Of a DNA stretch of 64,000 bases, positions 1 to 7,461 are shown piece by piece. This DNA comes from Parahoeflea olei (lineage in GTDB: Bacteria; Pseudomonadota; Alphaproteobacteria; Rhizobiales; Rhizobiaceae). Each line of letters opens with the position of its first letter. Position 1 is the first letter of the stretch. The translations under genes and the position numbers were made by a program. A model generated the notes under the pieces. The model ran no database searches. It was not told the origin of the DNA and saw only the letters and a program-made list of their open reading frames with translations. Location: NCBI RefSeq assembly GCF_001703635.1, contig NZ_LQZT01000042.1:1-64000 (forward strand). Direction: 5' to 3'.

Positions 1-60
1 AGCCGCATGACCAGCTTCATGGCCGCCCAATTTGCAGAACTTGACGCACACAATCCCCAC

Positions 61-252
61 ACCTCCCCCTTGAGGGGAGGTCGGAGAGCCAAGCGGCAGC
101 GCAGGCGATCCGGGTGGGGGTGGATGAGCGAGCCGTCTGGCCCGTGGCTGTCGGGGAGCGATGGTGACCCCCACCCGGATCAGCTGCGGCCTCCGGCCTT
201 GCTTCTCCGACCTCCCCTCAAGGGGGAGGTGAACCAACACGCCGGCTTTGGT
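61..252. repeat. Palindromic mosaic repeat, type A, copy 1
   Basis: The left arm (61-120) carries a CCCCTTGAGGGG core. The right arm (164-240) is largely its reverse complement and carries CCCCTCAAGGGGGAGG. The same composite recurs at 521-742, and the 60-base left arms differ at only about two positions. No plausible gene is encoded here. The structure matches the short palindromic mosaic elements common between genes in rhizobia. It could form long hairpins in RNA and may protect or terminate transcripts, but that is inference. Confidence 0.7.
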
Positions 253-258
253 TTTCGC

Positions 259-500
259 ATCGCCCCTCATCCGCCGGCTGCGCCGGCACCTTCTCCCCGG
301 TGGGGCGAAGGGAGGAGCCAGACGCCGGTCTACGACGGATGCCAACGGCTTCACCGGGATGGGCGAGGCGCGGGTCTGCGACGGATAGCCTCGCCTCCGC
401 GCGGATGGGAGAGGCCCGGGACGATATTCCGGCCGGGTGCCTCCTTCTCCCTCCGGGAGAAGGTGGACCGGCGCGGAGCGGCGGGACGGATGAGGGGGTA
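259..500. repeat. Palindromic mosaic repeat, type B, paired arms
   Basis: One arm at about 259-313 begins CCCCTCATCCG and includes ACCTTCTCCCC. An opposing arm at about 425-497 contains CTTCTCCCTCCGGGAGAAGG and ends GGATGAGGGGG, approximately the reverse complement of the first. A further half copy lies at 776-830. The pair sits exactly between the two type A copies, so the region looks like a nested mosaic of two palindrome families. I see no coding potential. Confidence 0.6.
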
Positions 501-520
501 CGGTGAGAGCTGCGGGACCC

Positions 521-742
521 ACCTCCCCCTTGAGGGGAGGTCGGAGAGCCGAGAGGCAGCGCAGGCGATCCGGGTGGGGGTATGGGCGCGGCTGCCTGCC
601 CCCGGGCTGTCGGCGGCCATGGTGACCCCCACCCGGATCAGCTGCGGCCTCCGGCCTTGCTTCTCCCTGGCGCAAGCCACGGGTCTCGCCCCGTCCCTTG
701 GCCCCCCTCAAGGGGGCGGTGAACCAACACTCGGGCTTTGGT
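521..742. repeat. Palindromic mosaic repeat, type A, copy 2
   Basis: The left arm at 521-580 repeats 61-120 with about two mismatches. The right arm (621-742) shares the stretch from GGTGACCCCCACCCGGATCA through CCTTGCTTCTCC with 164-210, then carries about 30 unrelated bases before returning to CCCCTCAAGGGGGCGGTGAA. Copy 2 therefore has a small internal insertion or recombined segment relative to copy 1. Confidence 0.65.
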
Positions 743-775
743 TTCTGCTGGCCACCGCATTCGGCGGTTGCAGCA

Positions 776-830
776 CCCCCTCATCCGTCAGCTTCGCTGA
801 CACCTTATCCCCGGTGGCGAGAAGGGAGGG
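776..830. repeat. Type B palindrome, half copy
   Basis: The stretch begins CCCCCTCATCCGTCAGC and continues with CACCTTATCCCCGGTGGCGA, matching the first arm of the type B repeat at 259-313. It ends a few bases before the stop codon of the minus-strand chemotaxis receptor gene, so it would lie in that gene's 3' untranslated region and might act in termination or mRNA stability. Confidence 0.5.
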
Positions 831-837
831 CCGCAGG

Positions 838-3363
838 TCAGGCGGCCTGGGAGGTGGCGGATCGCCGGGCGTCGTCCAGGCGGAACCTCGCGACCAGCGC
901 GGTCAGTTGGGCGGCTTCCTGGGCGAGCGTGTGGCTCGCGGCGTTGGACTGTTCGACCATGGCGGCGTTCTGCTGGGTCATCTGGTCCATCTGGCCGACG
1001 GCGGCGTTGACCTCGCCGAGACCGGTCGACTGTTCGCGGCTGGCGGTGGCCATGGCGGCGACGTGTTCGGAGATTTCCTCGATGCGGGCGATGATGCGGG
1101 TGATCGCCTCGCCGGTCTCGCCCACCAGCCCCACGCCGGAGCGGACTTCGGCGCCCGATGCGGCGATCAGCTCCTTGATCTCCTTGGCGGCGGTGGCGGA
1201 GCGGCCGGCGAGATCGCGGACTTCCTGAGCGACCACGGCGAAGCCGCGGCCGGCCTCGCCCGCGCGCGCGGCCTCGACGCCGGCATTGAGCGCCAAAAGA
1301 TTGGTCTGGAAGGCGATCTCGTCGATCACGCCGATGATCCGGTCGATCTTGCCCGAGGCTTCCTCGATGCGGCTCATGGCGTCGACGGCGCGGGTGACGA
1401 TCTCGCCCGAGGCGCGGGCGTCGTTTGCGGTCTGGCTCGCGAGCTTGTCGGTGTCGGAGGCGCGCGCGGAGGCGGTGTGGACGGTGGCGGAGATCTCGTC
1501 GACGGCAGCAGCGGTCTGTTCGAGCGAGGCCGCCTGCTGCTCGGTGCGGCGGGCGAGATCGTCGGCGGCCGAGCGCAGCTGCGCGGAATTGTCGCTGATC
1601 GAGCTCGCATTGTCGCGGATGTGGCGCATGGCGTCGCGCATGCGGCCGATCGACTCGTTGAAATCGACGCGCAGGGTTTCGAGCTCACCGGTGAACGGCG
1701 TGTCGAGCGTGGAGGCGAGATCGCCCTGGGAGAGCTTGCGCAGGCCCTCGCCGAGCTGGCTCACGGCAAAGGCGAGTTCGGCATCAGCCCGGGCCTTTTC
1801 GCGGTCGGCGAGCTCGCGGGCGCGGGCGGCCTGTTCGCGGTCGCGACCCATCTCGTCCTCGACGCGGATCTTGTCGATCGCCGAACGCTTGAAGACGTCG
1901 AGCGCGCGGGCCATCTCGCCGATCTCGTCGGCGCGGGCGCCGTCCGAGACCTCGACATCGAGATCGCCGGCGGCGACGGTGCGCATGGCGGCGACCAGGC
2001 GGCGGATCGGCCCCTTGAGGGCCGCGATCAGCAGGACGGCGGCGGCGAGGCCGAAGCCGCAGATCAGGAGCGCCGCCGACAGCGTGAGCGAGCTTGCGCG
2101 GTCCTTGACCGTTTCCGCGCCCTGCTGCTGGCTGCTCGCGAAATCGAGCACGCCGGCCCAGGCTTCGTTGATGCGCGCCTGGGACTGCATGAACAGCGCC
2201 GAACGCTCCGCGGTGCTGGCGATCAGATCCTCGACCATCTGCGGGATGGTGACCGATTTGCCGGCCCAGTCCTGGCCGATGGCGTCGACAATGGCCTCGC
2301 TGCCGGGGGCCACAGAGATGGTCTGGATGCGGTAGGCGAGTGCGCCGAGCCGGGCGGTCACGGCCTCGCCGGTGGTCGCGTCGGGCTGGCCGGCAAACTC
2401 GACCAGCGCCAGCTCCAGCGCCGACAGTGCCGCGAGGAAATCGCGCGCATTGGCGACCATCTTCTGGCTCTTGACGATCTGCTCATCCATGGCGCCGAAC
2501 TTGAAGGTGGCGTCGCGGGCGACCTGGGAGGCAAGCCCCTGCAGCATGATGCCGGTGGGGCGCAGCGCATTGGCGTATTTCTGCAATTCGATCATGCCGG
2601 CCTGGGTGACGGCGCCGGCCTTCAACGTGGCGGTCAGGCCGGCCATGTTGTCGGCGATCAGGCTCTTGAGCGCGGGTTTGGTGGCCGGAATCACCCGGGG
2701 CAGGTCCTTGCCCAGCTTGCGGATGTCGCGCTTGAGCTTGTCCGCGGCGGCAAAGGCCTCTTCGGGGCTCGACGCGGCGGAAATGTCCGAGGAAATGCGG
2801 ACCACCGCCTCCGCGCCCTCGCCGAGCTGGTCGGCGGCGCGCAGCAGGGTCCGGGTTTCGCCCTCGGCATCCGCCAGCTGCTGCGACGCGGTCTCCACGG
2901 CTGCGTCGAGCCGGGCGCGCAAGGCCTCGATCTCGCCCAGGGTTGCGGCGAGGCCCTCACGGATGGCGGTTTCCTTGGTGTGCAGCGCCCACAGCGCGTC
3001 GACATCGCCGCGCAATTGCCCGGCCAGCGCCCGGGATCCGGCCAGCGCTTCGGATTCGCGCGGGTTGTCGGCAAGCGCGAGCACCTTGTCCATGCGCGCC
3101 AGCTGGTCGTCGAGGCTCTGCATCACCGCCGCGCGCTTGTCTTCGCGCTGGTCGTGCAGGAAATTGGTCATGCCGGCATAGGCTTCCTTGAACCCGCTCA
3201 GGGACTCGATGCTGGCGCTGGTGCCCGACAGCCGCCCGCCGAGCAGCGAGCCGGTGTAAAGATTGATCGCGGCCAGGCCCGCCATGCCCAGGATCAGCGG
3301 CATGACCAGGACGACGACCTTGGTCTGAATCGAAAAACGCGCAAGCAACCTGTCGATATCCAT
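838..3363 (-). CDS. Methyl-accepting chemotaxis protein
   Basis: This is an 841-residue transmembrane chemoreceptor that would signal through CheA/CheW to the flagellar motor. It has a membrane segment at about residues 14-36, a long helical periplasmic sensor region, a second membrane segment at about 428-450, a HAMP linker, and a C-terminal signalling coiled coil. The hairpin tip contains DEIAFQTNLLALNAGVEAAR, the family signature. No CheR-binding pentapeptide is visible at the C terminus (it ends ATSQAA). The ATG at 3363 was chosen because AGGAA lies about 7 bases upstream; an in-frame ATG 20 codons earlier has no comparable site. The ligand cannot be told. It stands alone, about 32 kb from the flagellar cluster. 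Confidence 0.93.
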   Translation of the reverse strand: MDIDRLLARFSIQTKVVVLVMPLILGMAGLAAINLYTGSLLGGRLSGTSASIESLSGFKEAYAGMTNFLHDQREDKRAAVMQSLDDQLARMDKVLALADNPRESEALAGSRALAGQLRGDVDALWALHTKETAIREGLAATLGEIEALRARLDAAVETASQQLADAEGETRTLLRAADQLGEGAEAVVRISSDISAASSPEEAFAAADKLKRDIRKLGKDLPRVIPATKPALKSLIADNMAGLTATLKAGAVTQAGMIELQKYANALRPTGIMLQGLASQVARDATFKFGAMDEQIVKSQKMVANARDFLAALSALELALVEFAGQPDATTGEAVTARLGALAYRIQTISVAPGSEAIVDAIGQDWAGKSVTIPQMVEDLIASTAERSALFMQSQARINEAWAGVLDFASSQQQGAETVKDRASSLTLSAALLICGFGLAAAVLLIAALKGPIRRLVAAMRTVAAGDLDVEVSDGARADEIGEMARALDVFKRSAIDKIRVEDEMGRDREQAARARELADREKARADAELAFAVSQLGEGLRKLSQGDLASTLDTPFTGELETLRVDFNESIGRMRDAMRHIRDNASSISDNSAQLRSAADDLARRTEQQAASLEQTAAAVDEISATVHTASARASDTDKLASQTANDARASGEIVTRAVDAMSRIEEASGKIDRIIGVIDEIAFQTNLLALNAGVEAARAGEAGRGFAVVAQEVRDLAGRSATAAKEIKELIAASGAEVRSGVGLVGETGEAITRIIARIEEISEHVAAMATASREQSTGLGEVNAAVGQMDQMTQQNAAMVEQSNAASHTLAQEAAQLTALVARFRLDDARRSATSQAA

Positions 3364-3665
3364 GAAGCTGTTCCTGGGAATTGAACCTGTGAAAGGGATC
3401 GGGCAACATGCGGCCGGCCGCAAAGACTGGGTGCATCATGCACGGCGCCGCGACACAACCCGGGCGCGTCTTTTCCACGCGATGCAAGATGCCAGAAGCG
3501 GGTTAACGCGGCCTGAACAGGGGTGAAGCCGATGGCCCGGCGACCTGGAGTCAGCGGCTGGCGCGTGGTGCCGACAGCCCGGCCGGCGCGCCCGCACCCG
3601 GGATGGCTGGCGCGGCGGCGAAAAACCTCTATGATCGCCCGGGAACAGCAATAACACGGTGATTT
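3364..3665. other. Divergent intergenic region, receptor / puuA
   Basis: About 300 bases lie between the divergently transcribed chemoreceptor and puuA-like genes. The region must hold both promoters, but I recognise no confident -35/-10 pair, operator or structured RNA in it. It is GC-rich and contains no credible open reading frame of its own. Confidence 0.5.
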
Positions 3666-5105
3666 ATGGCATCCAGAAAGTCCGGAAAGACGACTTCCTC
3701 CAGACCGGCGGCGCAGCCTGCCGCCCCCAAATATCTCGACGCCAAGCGCGGCGTCGCCAACTGGACCCAGGCCACGGAGTGGCTGAGGGTCCGCGGCATC
3801 GAGGACATCGAGTGCATCACGCCGGATTTCGCGGGCGTGGCACGCGGCAAGATGATGCCCTCGTCGAAATTCACCTCCAACACCTCGCTGTCGCTGCCGT
3901 CGGCGGTGTTCCGGCACACGATCTCGGGCGAGTACCCGGAAGAGACCGGGGATTTCCGCTACGATCCGCTCGACGGCGACCTGAAGCTGATGCCGGACCT
4001 GTCGACGCTGTCGGTGGTGCCGTGGGAAACCGACCCGACGGCGCAGGTGATCTGCGACATGGTCAACACCAAGGGCGATCCGGTCAACTACACCCCGCGC
4101 AATGTGTTGAAGCGCGTGGTCGAGCTTTACACCGAGCGCGGCTGGAAGCCGGTGGTGGCGCCGGAAATCGAATTCTACCTGGTGGCACAGTCGGACGACC
4201 CCGACTATCCGTTGCAGCCGCCGAAGGGCCGCTCGGGCCGGACCATTACCGGCGGGCAGTCCTATTCGATCGCGGGCGTCAACGAGTTCGACGAACTGGT
4301 GGACGACATCTATGATTTCTCCGACAAGCAGGGATTGGAAATCGACACGCTGATCCACGAGGAAGGCCCGGCGCAGCTCGAGATCAACCTGCGCCATGGC
4401 GATCCGATCGAGCTTGCCGACCAGGTGTTCCTGTTCAAGCGCACCATCCGCGAGGCGGCGATCAAGCACGGCATGTTCGCGACCTTCATGGCCAAGCCCA
4501 TGCAGGAATATGCGGGCTCGGCGATGCATATCCACCAGTCGGTGGTGGATGCGAAGACCGGCAAGAACATCTTTTCAATGCCCGGCGACGAGACGGCGAG
4601 CGACGCCTTCTTCCATTTCCTCGGCGGCATGCAGCATTATGTGCCGAAGGCGCTGGTGATGATGGCGCCCTATGTGAACTCCTACCGGCGACTGACGCCC
4701 GACCAGGCCTGCCCGGTCAACAATGCCTGGGGCTACGACAACCGCACCACCGCCTTCCGCGTGCCGCATTCGGAACCGGCGGCGCGACGGGTGGAGAACC
4801 GGCTGCCGTCGTCGGACGCCAATTCCTATCTGGCGCTCGCCGCCTCGCTCGCCTGCGGCTATCTCGGCATGGTCAACGCCATCAAGCCGACCGAGCCCGC
4901 CTATATGAGCGTCAACGAGGGCTCGATCGACCTGCCGCGCGGGCTTCTGGAGGCGGTGTCGCTGCTGGAAAGCGAGCCGGCCTTCGCGGAGGTGTTCGGC
5001 ACCGAGTTCATCAACACCTATGCCGGCGTCAAGCGCGGCGAATTCGAGACCTTCATGCAGGTGATCAGCCCCTGGGAACGGGAATTCCTGCTGCTCAACG
5101 TTTGA
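3666..5105 (+). CDS. puuA: Gamma-glutamylputrescine synthetase-type glutamine synthetase
   Basis: This 479-residue protein belongs to the glutamine synthetase superfamily. It has the metal-binding PEIEFYL stretch (about residue 172), the ATP-site signature around AGSAMHIHQS (about 280-290), and the C-terminal NRLPSSDANSYLALAA motif. Length and motifs fit the PuuA-like branch rather than GlnA. The oxidase gene 12 bases downstream strengthens this: in the Puu pathway putrescine is gamma-glutamylated with ATP and then oxidised. Residues 1-22 are a Ser/Lys/Ala-rich extension. The upstream ribosome site is weak. The precise amine substrate is inferred from family and neighbour. Confidence 0.82.
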   Translation: MASRKSGKTTSSRPAAQPAAPKYLDAKRGVANWTQATEWLRVRGIEDIECITPDFAGVARGKMMPSSKFTSNTSLSLPSAVFRHTISGEYPEETGDFRYDPLDGDLKLMPDLSTLSVVPWETDPTAQVICDMVNTKGDPVNYTPRNVLKRVVELYTERGWKPVVAPEIEFYLVAQSDDPDYPLQPPKGRSGRTITGGQSYSIAGVNEFDELVDDIYDFSDKQGLEIDTLIHEEGPAQLEINLRHGDPIELADQVFLFKRTIREAAIKHGMFATFMAKPMQEYAGSAMHIHQSVVDAKTGKNIFSMPGDETASDAFFHFLGGMQHYVPKALVMMAPYVNSYRRLTPDQACPVNNAWGYDNRTTAFRVPHSEPAARRVENRLPSSDANSYLALAASLACGYLGMVNAIKPTEPAYMSVNEGSIDLPRGLLEAVSLLESEPAFAEVFGTEFINTYAGVKRGEFETFMQVISPWEREFLLLNV

Positions 5106-5117
5106 AAAGTGTAATTC

Positions 5118-6404
5118 ATGACTTACCAAAGCCCGATTGCCCCCGGTGTCTCCTTCTACGAGGCCACGCTCGGCGACCGTCCCACTTATGGCGCGCTGAC
5201 GGGCCCCGCCAGCGCCGACGTGGTGATCATCGGCGGCGGCTTCACCGGGTTGCAGGCCGCGTATCATCTGGCAGCGGCCGGCAAGGACGTGGTGCTGATC
5301 GAGGCGGCGCGCTTCGGCGACGGCGCCTCGGGCCGCAACGGCGGCCAGCTCGGCACCGGGCAGCGGGCCTGGGTGGAGGAGCTCGAGGCCGATTTCGGCC
5401 GCGACACCGCGGCGCTGCAACTGGCGGTCGCCGAGCGCGCCAAGGCGCATCTTACCGGCTTTGCCGCAGCCCACGGCATCGATGCCGACTTCCGGCCCGG
5501 ACAGATCTCGGCCGCGCACAAGACCGCCTATGTGAAAGACTACCGCAATCACGTGCGCACCATGACCGAGGACTACGGCTATCAGGGCCTCACCTTCCTC
5601 GACCGCGAGGCGCTGGCCAACAAGCTCGGCACGACCCGCTATCACGGCGGCATCCATGACAGCGCGACCGGGCACATCAACCCGCTCAAATATGTGGTTG
5701 GGCTCGCGCGGGCGGCGGCAACGGCCGGCGCGCGGCTGCACGAAAACACGTGGGCCAAGGCGATTTCGAGCGCGGGCGGCAAGGTGACGGTCAAGACCGA
5801 TGCCGGTGACATCACCGCTGGCCGCGCACTGATCGCCTGCAACGCCTATATCGCCGGGCTTGAGCCGGTGACCAGCGCGCATGTGATGCCGATCCGCTCC
5901 TTCATCGGCGCGACCGTGCCGCTTGGGTCCGACAGCCCGGTGATCCCAGGCGGGGAATCGGTCGACGATTCCCGCTTCGTTGTGCGCTATTTCCGCAAGA
6001 GCGCCGACGGGCGGCTGCTGTTTGGCGGGCGCGAGGCCTATACGTCCGACAATCCCACCGACATCTCCAAACATATCCGCAAGCAGATCGCCGAGCTTTA
6101 CCCGGCGCTCGGCGATGTCGAGATCACCCATGCCTGGGGCGGCTCGGTGGGGATCACGCTGTCGCGGCGGCCCTTCGTGCGCGAGGTGATGCCGAATGTG
6201 ACGTCGATCGGCGGTTTCTCGGGCCACGGGGTGATGCTGTCGAACTATTGCGGCAAGCTCTATGCCGACCATGTGCTGGGCGGCTCGGAAGATCTCGAGG
6301 CGATGCGGGCGCTCAATATCGGCCCCTTCCCCGGCGGCGCCCGCTTCCGCAAGCCGCTGTTGCTGCTGGCGCTGACCTGGTACTCGCTGAGGGATAGGTT
6401 TTAG
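5118..6404 (+). CDS. puuB: FAD-dependent gamma-glutamylputrescine oxidase
   Basis: This 428-residue DAO-family flavoprotein has a canonical dinucleotide-binding fold at residues about 34-52 (VVIIGGGFTGLQAAYHLA), followed by the GRNGGQLG stretch typical of PuuB/OrdL proteins. It would oxidise gamma-glutamylputrescine to the aldehyde, releasing ammonia and hydrogen peroxide. It follows the PuuA-like synthetase by 12 bases, so the two are probably cotranscribed. The later aldehyde dehydrogenase and hydrolase steps are not encoded nearby. The broader family includes other amine and amino-acid oxidases, so the substrate assignment rests on the pairing. Confidence 0.83.
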   Translation: MTYQSPIAPGVSFYEATLGDRPTYGALTGPASADVVIIGGGFTGLQAAYHLAAAGKDVVLIEAARFGDGASGRNGGQLGTGQRAWVEELEADFGRDTAALQLAVAERAKAHLTGFAAAHGIDADFRPGQISAAHKTAYVKDYRNHVRTMTEDYGYQGLTFLDREALANKLGTTRYHGGIHDSATGHINPLKYVVGLARAAATAGARLHENTWAKAISSAGGKVTVKTDAGDITAGRALIACNAYIAGLEPVTSAHVMPIRSFIGATVPLGSDSPVIPGGESVDDSRFVVRYFRKSADGRLLFGGREAYTSDNPTDISKHIRKQIAELYPALGDVEITHAWGGSVGITLSRRPFVREVMPNVTSIGGFSGHGVMLSNYCGKLYADHVLGGSEDLEAMRALNIGPFPGGARFRKPLLLLALTWYSLRDRF

Positions 6405-6410
6405 GGAGCC

Positions 6411-6938
6411 TCAAGCCGCGAGCGGGATCTCGGCACACCGCTTCAACCGCTTGCCGAGGGATTTGGCACCGGAGGCAACGGCTTCATTGGCCTCTTGGAT
6501 AACGAGCGCTTCAATCACCGCCTCGCGGGACAGCTGTTTGCGTTGAAACAGCCATTGCGCCACCGAGGGCCAGAGCCAGAGCGGGCGGTCGCCGGTCACC
6601 TTGGCGACCGGCGCAGGAAACCCCTCTCCGCGATCGCCCTTGGCGTAGAGCGACACAGCCGCCCTGGTCAGTCCCGTACGGTCCGATATTTCCGCGAGAC
6701 TTACCAGCGGGTCCGGCTCGATCCGTTCGACCACCGCGCCGGTGGCCATCACGTTTTCGATGGCCGAGGCGATCGCCTGATCGACGGATACAGCTTCGCG
6801 AATGAAATCGAGGATGACGCGCCCCTTCTGGAAGGAGACCAAGGCATCGTCGCACCCATTGTCATAGAACCGAGCTTCGAAATCGTCGGCGTGAGGGTCC
6901 GGGCCGGAGGCAACGATACTGAATTCATAGGCTTTCAT
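6411..6938 (-). CDS. Putative HTH antitoxin partner of a HicA-like protein
   Basis: This 175-residue soluble protein starts MKAYEFSI. Its N-terminal half (with NGCDDALVSFQKGRVILDF) resembles small alpha/beta HicB-like partner proteins. Its C-terminal half contains a probable helix-turn-helix, about residues 80-115 (LAEISDRTGLTRAAVSLYA), followed by LWLWPSVAQWL. The ATG at 6938 is preferred because AAGG lies about 9 bases upstream. It overlaps the end of the upstream 81-residue gene by 14 bases, so translation is likely coupled. The arrangement and HTH suggest an autoregulating antitoxin. This is inferred from domain logic; no function has been shown. The 3' end is only 6 bases from the convergent puuB stop. 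Confidence 0.65.
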   Translation of the reverse strand: MKAYEFSIVASGPDPHADDFEARFYDNGCDDALVSFQKGRVILDFIREAVSVDQAIASAIENVMATGAVVERIEPDPLVSLAEISDRTGLTRAAVSLYAKGDRGEGFPAPVAKVTGDRPLWLWPSVAQWLFQRKQLSREAVIEALVIQEANEAVASGAKSLGKRLKRCAEIPLAA

Positions 6939-7170
6939 CGGCGACATCCTTGTGTGCATGCGGGCAACGGTCGATCGCGCGGTAGATCTGCCGGGCATGG
7001 TTTCCGGCGTTCCGCGGCGTCCCGTTGACGCCAACCTGACATCCGTCCCGGTCGGCTTTGGCGCAATACAAGCGCCCCCAATGCCCCTGCTTTCGAAAGG
7101 TCCATCCTCTTGACTCGGCATAGGCCACGGCTTGTTCGACCTCCTTGTCGGGATGGCGCGGCCTAGCCAT
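6925..7170 (-). CDS. Putative HicA-like toxin
   Basis: This 81-residue basic protein begins MARPRHPDKEVEQAVAYAES and contains WGRLYCAK, then a TPRNAGNHARQIYRAIDRC segment. This short pattern (aromatic-Gly-Arg strand, Cys residues, HARxIxRxxDxC helix) recalls small HicA-like double-stranded RNA-binding-fold proteins usually encoded beside an HTH protein. Here the partner gene follows with a 14-base overlap. If it acts as HicA does, it would cleave mRNA when free of its partner. It lacks the exact GSHH core of classical HicA, so the assignment is tentative. The ribosome site is weak (GGTGG). Confidence 0.6.
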   Translation of the reverse strand: MARPRHPDKEVEQAVAYAESRGWTFRKQGHWGRLYCAKADRDGCQVGVNGTPRNAGNHARQIYRAIDRCPHAHKDVADESL

Positions 7171-7179
7171 GCTTCACCA

Positions 7180-7210
7180 CCAAGATGATATCTGCGTTAA
7201 CATTTGTCAA
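7180..7210 (-). promoter_or_regulatory. Possible promoter of the toxin-antitoxin-like pair
   Basis: On the minus strand a consensus -35 hexamer TTGACA (7205-7210) is followed at about the right distance by an AT-rich stretch with GATATCAT, just upstream of the ATG at 7170. The -35 overlaps an imperfect inverted repeat, GTTAACATTTGTCAAC, which could be an autoregulatory operator. This is a sequence-pattern call only. Confidence 0.35.
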
Positions 7211-7409
7211 CATTCAGTGCATCCCGCCTGTGACACGTGCCGGGAGCGGATCACCGCGAACCATGCGGCCTCATCCGTCCCGCCGTTCCAAAGACTGCGG
7301 ATCATGCGTGCAATTCTTCATGCAGCACAACCCACAATCATCGTGGCGGCCGCAAACAAGCCTGATGTTCGACAAACACGCATCAATCCTCCCCTGCCCT
7401 CTGGCTTTA

Positions 7410-7423
7410 TCTAATCGATTAGA
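7410..7423. promoter_or_regulatory. 14-bp perfect palindrome upstream of zwf
   Basis: TCTAATCGATTAGA is its own reverse complement and lies about 40 bases upstream of the zwf start, in an AT-rich pocket of an otherwise GC-rich region. Position and symmetry suit a repressor operator controlling zwf-pgl-edd. In other proteobacteria these genes are controlled by HexR/RpiR-type regulators, but the binding protein here cannot be named from sequence. Confidence 0.45.
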
Positions 7424-7461
7424 CTATGTGTTTGACACCTTTTACGCACAGGATGCCACGC

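Noticed and set aside
7..3384. A 1125-residue plus-strand open frame, rich in Gly, Ala and Arg
   Set aside because: It lies antisense to the chemoreceptor gene and runs through the palindromic repeats. Its composition is that of a high-GC shadow frame, with no recognisable domain.
4575..6272. A 565-residue minus-strand open frame opposite puuA/puuB
   Set aside because: Antisense shadow of two well-supported genes, with no domain signature.
7431..7437. TTTGACA as a -35 element for zwf
   Set aside because: It is only about 25 bases from the zwf start codon, too close to leave room for a -10 element and leader with the usual ribosome site.
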